Assembly: GCA_003229755.1 (NCBI GenBank)
Contig: QIFJ01000271.1
Span: 1-11,102 of the forward strand
DNA length: 11,102 nucleotides
Reading direction: 5' to 3'
DNA from: Pseudomonadota bacterium
Lineage (GTDB): Bacteria; BMS3Abin14
The position numbers and the translations under genes were made by a program. The notes under the pieces are model-generated. The model searched no databases and was not told the origin of the DNA. It was given only the letters and a program-made list of their open reading frames with translations. How positions within the stretch are numbered: position 1 is the stretch's first letter; each line of letters opens with the position of its first letter. This document shows positions 7,002 to 11,102 of this stretch, one piece after another.

Positions 7002-8126
7002 TCAGAAAATGCCGTTTCCCGGGTGATTCCTCCTTTTCTCGTCGGCAAATCGAACCAGCGCGGCGAACCGATAGACAGCATGCACAAACTTTCCATAGGG
7101 CAGCGTGATAAAAAATCCCGCAACAAATCCAAGGTGCAGGACCAGTAAAACACCCATTGCCCTTGTCTCGCGCAGGGAGAGCAGCAGCAGCCCACTCAGA
7201 CTTGTCAGGAACAAAAGCCCCGAAAAGGCCACATCCATTCCCAGCAGGCTCTCGGCCTGGGGCCTCGGGTCCCGCTTGACCTTGAGCCAGAACAACCCCG
7301 CAGAACCCAGCAGGATCCCTACCCCTCCCAGAGTGCCAGTAACGACAGGAAAACTGGTAATGGGGTATGGCGCCTGCCAGTGCAGGAAGTGTTCATAAAC
7401 AGCCGCCGCAGTCGTGGACAGGACACAAAGCCCAAAGCCGTAGAAAAGGATCTGATGATACCAGCGGCGTTTGTGGGAGTAAGTGTCGTCCTCGTAGTTG
7501 CATCCGTCTCCCGATCCGCCCAGATAACGCAGGGTGAGGACGTTCCGGGCCGCCAGCCACATCAATTCCGGATCCAGGAGCTGTTTGACGTTCCAGCCTG
7601 TCCCCCTGGCAAAGCGGACCAGGCCCACCACTGTGACAACCGTGGCCAGGATCACCATAACCAGGGGGACCCCGAGCATCAGGCGGTAGGGGACGACACT
7701 GTAAAAGGAACCGCCGCCCTGGTGCAAGGACAACACGATGTCCTTCCCCTGGACAGTGAGTGCCAGCATCAGGAGCAGGGCTGTCGCCATAGCCGTTGCT
7801 ACGGAGATCACGGTTCCGTTCCGCCTGAATAGACGGGCAAAGGAACCCGGCCATGCATACTTTTCATAAGTTCCGGCACGCAACCGGGCCATGACCCTCG
7901 AATTGTTGATGTCGAACTCATGTGGCGGCGCGTACTGGCAGGCGTGGAAGCACGCGGTGCAGTTGTGACAAAGGTTGGCCAGGTATTCAAGATCGCCCGT
8001 GGTAAAGGACCTGCGCATTTCCATGGCAGGAAAAACCGCGCAGAAACCCTCACAGTAGCGGCAGGCGTTGCAGACCTCCATGATACGCCGTGCTTCCTGG
8101 ACGACAGGTCTCTCAGCGACAGACAT
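7002..8126 (-). CDS. tcuB: TcuB, iron-sulfur/heme membrane electron-transfer protein for TcuA
   Basis: A 374-residue protein of the TcuB/CitB family. The N-terminal region has two classic 4Fe-4S motifs: Cys19, 22, 25, 29 and Cys53, 56, 59, 63 (the latter followed by QYAPP). The rest has about six membrane segments (near 105-127, 148-172, 228-250, 262-284, 299-320 and 326-348). Several histidines lie in or near the membrane segments, including those in LHLGF and KFVHAVYRF, and could ligate heme b. In Salmonella, TcuB uses 4Fe-4S clusters and heme to move electrons from the FADH2 of TcuA to membrane acceptors; the same role is expected here. The start at 8124-8126 lies inside tcuA: the two genes overlap by 14 bp and GGAGG sits nine bases upstream, so the pair is translationally coupled. 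The last codons are partly duplicated about 400 bp downstream. Family assignment is firm; electron acceptor and heme are by analogy. Confidence 0.93.
   Translation of the reverse strand: MSVAERPVVQEARRIMEVCNACRYCEGFCAVFPAMEMRRSFTTGDLEYLANLCHNCTACFHACQYAPPHEFDINNSRVMARLRAGTYEKYAWPGSFARLFRRNGTVISVATAMATALLLMLALTVQGKDIVLSLHQGGGSFYSVVPYRLMLGVPLVMVILATVVTVVGLVRFARGTGWNVKQLLDPELMWLAARNVLTLRYLGGSGDGCNYEDDTYSHKRRWYHQILFYGFGLCVLSTTAAAVYEHFLHWQAPYPITSFPVVTGTLGGVGILLGSAGLFWLKVKRDPRPQAESLLGMDVAFSGLLFLTSLSGLLLLSLRETRAMGVLLVLHLGFVAGFFITLPYGKFVHAVYRFAALVRFADEKRRNHPGNGIF
7027..7066 (-). repeat. Partner of the 40-bp direct repeat, inside tcuB
   Basis: This is the intact partner of the copy at 6621-6660, lying within the last codons of tcuB and read there as protein. 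The reading frame continues for eight more residues to the stop at 7002-7004, whereas the copy diverges after the GGAGGAA segment. Confidence 0.8.
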
Positions 8127-9507
8127 AACCTGCTGCCTCCTTGCCGGCGATACGGCCGAAAACGGTACCGATGGTCATGCCCATTCCGGCCATGTAGCCT
8201 TGCCCCAGGATATTCCCCGCCATGATCTCTCCGGCGGCGAAGATATTCTCTGCCGGTGAACTGTCCTGCATGACGACCCGTGCGCACTCGTCAACCTTTA
8301 CTGCCAGGTAGGTGAAGGTGATGCCGGGCCGTAGCGGGTAAGCATAAAAGGGTGGTTTATCAAGGGGGCGCGCCCAGTGTGTTTTGGGTGGCTCAAGGCT
8401 CACTGTCGCGCAGTCGTCCAGCTCATCCTTGTTGAAGTTACCTGGCCGGACCGCCTCGTTGAAATCGCGAACCGTTCTTTCAAGTCTGAGCGGATCCAGC
8501 GCCAGCAGTCTCCCCAGTTCGCGGATACTGTCGGCCCGGAAAGGACGGAACAGCGAGGGCATGAAGAGATCGATGGATCGCGAGTCGATGATGGAGAAGG
8601 CAACCTGGTCCGGCTGGTCTGCCACCAGACGTCCCCAGATAGCATAGCGCTTGGGCCAGAAGTCTTCACCCTCATCGTAAAAACGCTCGGCATCCTTGTT
8701 GACGACGATACTGAAGGGCAAACAGTCCAGACGCGTAACGATACCCGCGTCGAAACGGGGGGACCGGGCATCGATAGCAACGGCGTGGCACTGCCTGGGA
8801 TCGCCGACGATCTCTGCGCCCCTGGCGATCAGATCCTTGAGCATCCTGCCCCTGTTGTAAGGGGTTCCACGGATGATGAAGTTCTCCGCCACCTCGCCCC
8901 AGGCCTCCTTCAACCAGTCGATGTCCGCCTGGAACCCTCCCGACGCTATGACCACGCTTTTGGCCTGCACCTTGTGCGTAAAGCCGCGGCTCCTTACAAC
9001 CGCTGAGCGGAAGGTACCATCCTCGATCTCAAGTTCAAGGACTTCAGAGTTGTAAAGGACCTTAACGCCCAACCTCCGGGCCACGTTGTAAAAGGCGTTG
9101 AGCAAAGCGCGTCCGCCGCCTATAAAAAAGGGGTTGGAGTGAGCCAGCCCCAGGGTTCCCTGGATGTGCTGGAACCGGACACCATGGTCATACATCCAGG
9201 CGGGTGCGTCCACCGAATCGCGGATCATGAGGCGGGCAAGCTTTTCATGGGTATTTCCGTCCGTGATATTCAGCAGGTCGTTGAAGAATTTCTCCTCTGG
9301 ATATGATCCCTTCAAAAACTCCGTCGGACCATCATGGGCACACCGCAGGTTGCGGGTATGCCTGCTGTTGCCACCGCGAAATTCCCTGGGGGCATACTCC
9401 ATGATGAGGACGGTGGCACCGGCCTTCCTGGCGCTGATGGCGGCGCACAGGGCGGCATTTCCTCCCCCAACCACGAGCACATCGTAGTTTCTTGTGATAT
9501 CGATCAT
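8113..9507 (-). CDS. tcuA: TcuA, FAD-dependent tricarballylate dehydrogenase
   Basis: A 464-residue flavoprotein of the fumarate reductase/succinate dehydrogenase flavoprotein type. The N-terminus has the dinucleotide-binding VVGGGNAAL (12-20), then RGGNSRHTRN (44-53), the segment typical of TcuA. The C-terminal FAD loop reads IFAAGEIMAGNILGQGYMAG (422-441) and MGMTIGTVFGR follows. TcuA oxidises tricarballylate (propane-1,2,3-tricarboxylate) to cis-aconitate and reduces FAD, which TcuB re-oxidises. Adjacent tcuB supports this. No TcuC-type MFS transporter is present; the TctC/TctAB system downstream probably takes that place. I place the start at 9505-9507 (MIDITRNYD) because GAGAGG at 9514-9519 is six bases upstream. 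The in-frame ATG two codons earlier (9511-9513) abuts this site with no spacing. Substrate could also be a close analogue of tricarballylate. Confidence 0.92.
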   Translation of the reverse strand: MIDITRNYDVLVVGGGNAALCAAISARKAGATVLIMEYAPREFRGGNSRHTRNLRCAHDGPTEFLKGSYPEEKFFNDLLNITDGNTHEKLARLMIRDSVDAPAWMYDHGVRFQHIQGTLGLAHSNPFFIGGGRALLNAFYNVARRLGVKVLYNSEVLELEIEDGTFRSAVVRSRGFTHKVQAKSVVIASGGFQADIDWLKEAWGEVAENFIIRGTPYNRGRMLKDLIARGAEIVGDPRQCHAVAIDARSPRFDAGIVTRLDCLPFSIVVNKDAERFYDEGEDFWPKRYAIWGRLVADQPDQVAFSIIDSRSIDLFMPSLFRPFRADSIRELGRLLALDPLRLERTVRDFNEAVRPGNFNKDELDDCATVSLEPPKTHWARPLDKPPFYAYPLRPGITFTYLAVKVDECARVVMQDSSPAENIFAAGEIMAGNILGQGYMAGMGMTIGTVFGRIAGKEAAGYVCR

Positions 9508-9513
9508 GCTCAT

Positions 9514-9520
9514 CCTCTCT
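9514..9520 (-). promoter_or_regulatory. Shine-Dalgarno site that decides the tcuA start
   Basis: The transcript reads AGAGAGG here, immediately followed by ATGAGCATG. The first ATG (9511-9513) has no spacer from the site, while the second (9505-9507) has the usual six bases. This is why the second ATG is preferred as the tcuA start. Confidence 0.6.
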
Positions 9521-9563
9521 TCACATCACGCAGCGATGCGGCTGTAACCCTTCCCGTCGCTGG

Positions 9564-9574
9564 ATTCACTGAAT
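9564..9574. promoter_or_regulatory. Palindrome ATTCACTGAAT upstream of tcuA, candidate operator
   Basis: An 11-base perfect dyad (ATTCA-C-TGAAT) about 57 bases upstream of the tcuA start. It shares TTCA/TGAA half-sites and the word ATTCACT with the palindrome at 9653-9664. Position and pairing fit an operator for a regulator of tcuAB. No regulator gene is in the window, and short palindromes arise by chance, so this is tentative. Confidence 0.3.
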
Positions 9575-9652
9575 ATGGCAGACGAACCGGATGCCGTCTT
9601 CCCGGTCGACCCCTCGGATGACAAAGATGACGGGGGCGGCAATTCAGAACCG

Positions 9653-9664
9653 AGTGAATTCACT
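9653..9664. promoter_or_regulatory. 12-bp perfect palindrome AGTGAATTCACT, candidate operator
   Basis: A 12-base perfect palindrome about 146 bases upstream of the tcuA start, with TGAA/TTCA half-sites like those of the site at 9564-9574. The two centres are about 90 bp apart, compatible with a looped or dual operator. Function is inferred from position only. Confidence 0.3.
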
Positions 9665-9694
9665 AAGGACCACCGACCCCACAAGCCACACTCC

Positions 9695-9843
9695 CGTCAT
9701 GAAAAAGTCTACTACTTTCGGAAGTGGGCTGTCACCTGTCTAAAATACAATGGTAGACCCCAACAGTTCCCTTCGGGCGAGCGCGAAGTTGAAGTTTACG
9801 TGGAACCTGGGTCCTGGGTCTTGAGACACCGGCCATAAGCCGG
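9695..9843. other. Structured, repeat-like non-coding segment
   Basis: Between the ABC ATPase stop and the tcuA promoter region lies a stretch dense in short complementary arms: CCC-TTC-GGG near 9768-9776, CTTC/GAAG and GTTCC/GGAAC pairs around it, a direct repeat CCTGGGT-CCTGGGT near 9807-9820, and a CCGGC/GCCGG hairpin at 9829-9843. On the plus strand two tiny frames (MKKSTTFGSGLSPV and a 24-codon frame starting MVDPNSS) are open. They have no gene-like context, although their wording gives me an unverifiable impression of short hypothetical peptides that recur in genomes. The likeliest readings are a dispersed repeat or an RNA element. Confidence 0.3.
9829..9843 (-). terminator. Short hairpin after the ABC ATPase gene, weak terminator candidate
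   Basis: CCGGC and GCCGG arms with a CATAA loop lie five bases past the ATPase stop codon, with a few further outer pairs interrupted by a mismatch. No U-run follows on the minus strand, so rho-independent termination is not convincing. Confidence 0.25.
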
Positions 9844-9848
9844 CGTAG

Positions 9849-10931
9849 TCAGAACAAGATCATACATTTTTGCGGATCTAAAAACAGGTGGACTTCCTGC
9901 CCTTCGTCTTGAGGCAGGTTGTGCTGAACCTGCGCCTGGATCCTTGTTCCATTCACGTCTACGAAAAAATATAGAAAATTACCCAGGTACGCCTTGTGGG
10001 CAATAATACCCTTGAACAGATTTTCCCTGGCTTGAGGTTGTTCTGTAAATACTTCCACGTCTTCAGGACGAATAGATATATATACTTTTTTTCCTGGTGT
10101 TGCTTCCATAACGCTGTCCGTTGTACACAACACCTTCTCGGCAAATTCGGTGCGAACGCAAACCGCATCGGTGTCCCGGGGGGCCTGAACGATCTCACCG
10201 GATATAAAGTTCATGGTACCGATGAAATCGGCGACAAATTTATTGGCGGGTTTCTTGTATATCTCCTGGGCAGTGCCTACCTGCACGATGTTCCCTGACT
10301 CCATGACGGCGATCCGGTCAGAGATGACCATTGCCTCTGCCTGGTCGTGGGTAACGTAGACAGATGTTATACCCATACGTTTTACCAGGCTCTTTATTTC
10401 AAACCTCATACTCTCTCTTAACTTCGCATCCAGGTTGCTCAGGGGTTCATCCAACAGCAGCACTTTGGGATTTCTCACCAGCGCCCGCGCTAGTGCCACC
10501 CGTTGCTGCTCTCCACCGCTCAATTGAGATGGGTATCTGTCCTCCAGGCCCTTCATACCCACCAATTCCAGTACCTCCAGCACTCTTTCCTGGATACTCT
10601 TCTTGTGTATCTTCTGAAGCTTCAAGCCGTAAGCGACATTATTAAAGACCCTCATATGCGGCCATACGGCATAGTTCTGGAACACCATGCCGATCCCCCG
10701 TTTTGACGAATGAATAAACCCCTCCGAAAGCATCGGCTTACCGTCAATAACGATGTCCCCCTCGTCCGGTGTTTCCAATCCGGCGATGCAGCGCAAGGTG
10801 GTTGTCTTGCCGCACCCGCTGGGCCCAAGAAGCGTTAACATTTCTCCCTGTTTTACTTCAAGATGTATGTGATTGACTGCCACCACCTTCTTGAAGCGCT
10901 TAAGCAGGTTTTTGATCTCGATAAATGCCAT
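9849..10931 (-). CDS. ABC transporter ATP-binding protein, Fe3+/polyamine-type with TOBE domain
   Basis: A 360-residue ATPase. All nucleotide-binding motifs are intact: Walker A GPSGCGKT (36-43), Q-loop Gln85 in MVFQNYAVWPH, signature LSGGE (137-141), Walker B LLLDEP (158-163), D-loop SNLD (165-168) and switch His195 (VTHDQ). Residues from about 275 on form a TOBE-type regulatory domain. This layout is that of importers for Fe3+, spermidine/putrescine, phosphonates or sugars; the substrate cannot be told from the ATPase. I start it at MAFIEIKNL (10929-10931), where GGGAG lies about nine bases upstream; a longer in-frame reading to 11009 would add 26 residues unlike the family, encoded through the upstream stem-loop. 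It follows a permease gene (end at 11016) and is the last gene of its own operon. The DNA is more AT-rich than tcuAB. A link to tricarboxylate uptake is possible but unproven. Confidence 0.92.
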   Translation of the reverse strand: MAFIEIKNLLKRFKKVVAVNHIHLEVKQGEMLTLLGPSGCGKTTTLRCIAGLETPDEGDIVIDGKPMLSEGFIHSSKRGIGMVFQNYAVWPHMRVFNNVAYGLKLQKIHKKSIQERVLEVLELVGMKGLEDRYPSQLSGGEQQRVALARALVRNPKVLLLDEPLSNLDAKLRESMRFEIKSLVKRMGITSVYVTHDQAEAMVISDRIAVMESGNIVQVGTAQEIYKKPANKFVADFIGTMNFISGEIVQAPRDTDAVCVRTEFAEKVLCTTDSVMEATPGKKVYISIRPEDVEVFTEQPQARENLFKGIIAHKAYLGNFLYFFVDVNGTRIQAQVQHNLPQDEGQEVHLFLDPQKCMILF

Positions 10932-10982
10932 TGAATTTGTCTCCCTCAGCGCGTGCCAGGGTGAGATATACTTCCGGGGCGC

Positions 10983-11010
10983 GTTGATGACTTCTTGCGA
11001 AGTCATCAAC
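10983..11010. promoter_or_regulatory. Perfect 12-bp-arm stem-loop between ABC permease and ATPase genes
   Basis: GTTGATGACTTC (10983-10994), loop TTGC, GAAGTCATCAAC (10999-11010). It begins five bases after the permease stop codon and ends about 51 bases before the ATPase start. On the transcribed minus strand the stem is followed by GCGCCCC, not U residues, so it is probably an mRNA-stabilising or attenuating hairpin within the operon. In the plus direction it is followed by TTTT and would look like a terminator, but no plus-strand gene leads into it. Confidence 0.75.
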
Positions 11011-11015
11011 TTTTA

Positions 11016-11102
11016 CTATTCGTCGGTACTCCAGGCGGCTTTGAGCATATTTCCGCCGATTCTCGATGCGATCAGCAGAAGGATAAAGGTGATCACGATC
11101 AT
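11016..11102 (-). CDS. ABC transporter permease, C-terminal end only
   Basis: Only the last 28 residues before the TAG stop at 11016-11018 are in the window, in a frame that runs open off the right edge. They show a hydrophobic membrane segment (IVITFILLLIASRIGG) and a short hydrophilic tail ending STDE. This is what the C-terminus of a binding-protein-dependent transport permease looks like, and its place immediately before an ABC ATPase gene supports that. The remainder, and any binding protein, lie to the right. Confidence 0.65.
   Translation of the reverse strand: MIVITFILLLIASRIGGNMLKAAWSTDE

Larger units (their letters stand above)
9508..9848. other. Intergenic region between ABC ATPase gene and tcuA
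   Basis: 341 bases without a gene I can support. The part near tcuA (9514-9670) should contain the tcuAB promoter and operator: it has two palindromes (9564-9574 and 9653-9664) that share the word ATTCACT. I saw no good -35/-10 pair on the minus strand. The part near the ABC gene (about 9695-9843) is rich in short complementary arms and looks like a structured RNA or a dispersed repeat rather than coding sequence. An 87-codon open frame on the plus strand spans most of the region, but its composition and lack of family resemblance argue against it. Confidence 0.5.

Noticed and set aside
9575..9838. Plus-strand 87-codon frame in the gap upstream of tcuA
   Set aside because: Only moderately long, low-complexity charged start, no recognisable domain, and it runs through the structured segment and a hairpin; a repeat or RNA explains the region better.
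1..11102. CRISPR arrays, tRNA or rRNA genes, insertion sequences, phage genes
   Set aside because: No regularly spaced repeats, cloverleaf-like segments, transposase frames or phage-type genes were seen on either strand.

Overview
All recognisable genes in this window lie on the minus strand. They look like a tricarboxylate uptake and oxidation locus from a Gram-negative bacterium: there are periplasmic binding-protein and cytoplasmic-membrane components, Bug/TctC-type transport, and a TcuB-type membrane electron carrier. Base composition is mid to high GC in most genes. It is visibly lower in the small RraA-like gene and in the ABC transporter at the right end. A proteobacterium, possibly a delta-type or beta-type lineage, is the best guess; the sequence does not fix the taxon.

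Layout in transcription order (right to left). At 11102-9849 are the tail of an ABC permease and an Fe3+/polyamine-type ABC ATPase, separated by a perfect 12-bp-arm stem-loop. A 341-bp non-coding stretch follows (9508-9848); it holds two palindromes and a structured, repeat-like segment. Next is a tightly coupled tcuA-tcuB pair (9507-7002): an FAD-dependent tricarballylate dehydrogenase and its iron-sulfur/heme partner. Then comes a 418-bp gap (6584-7001) containing an AT-rich block and a decayed 40-bp copy of the 3' end of tcuB. After it lies a probable operon: tctC (binding protein), a GC-rich stem-loop, a fused tctA-tctB permease, an RraA-like aldolase-family gene, a PrpF/4-oxalomesaconate-tautomerase-family isomerase, an AbrB-family membrane protein, and a D-2-hydroxyacid dehydrogenase cut by the window edge.

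How they may work together (inference). TctC/TctAB would bring a tri- or dicarboxylate across the inner membrane. TcuA would oxidise tricarballylate or a close analogue to an aconitate-type product, and TcuB would pass the electrons to the quinone pool. The PrpF-type enzyme could shift the double bond of that product. The RraA-like protein, which keeps the Arg-Asp pair of HMG/CHA-type aldolases, could cleave a hydrated C6/C7 acid to pyruvate or oxaloacetate. The 2-hydroxyacid dehydrogenase could interconvert a 2-oxo and 2-hydroxy acid. No hydratase is visible to link the isomerase to the aldolase. The combination is therefore either part of a larger pathway or an undescribed tricarboxylate route, and is the most interesting feature of the window.
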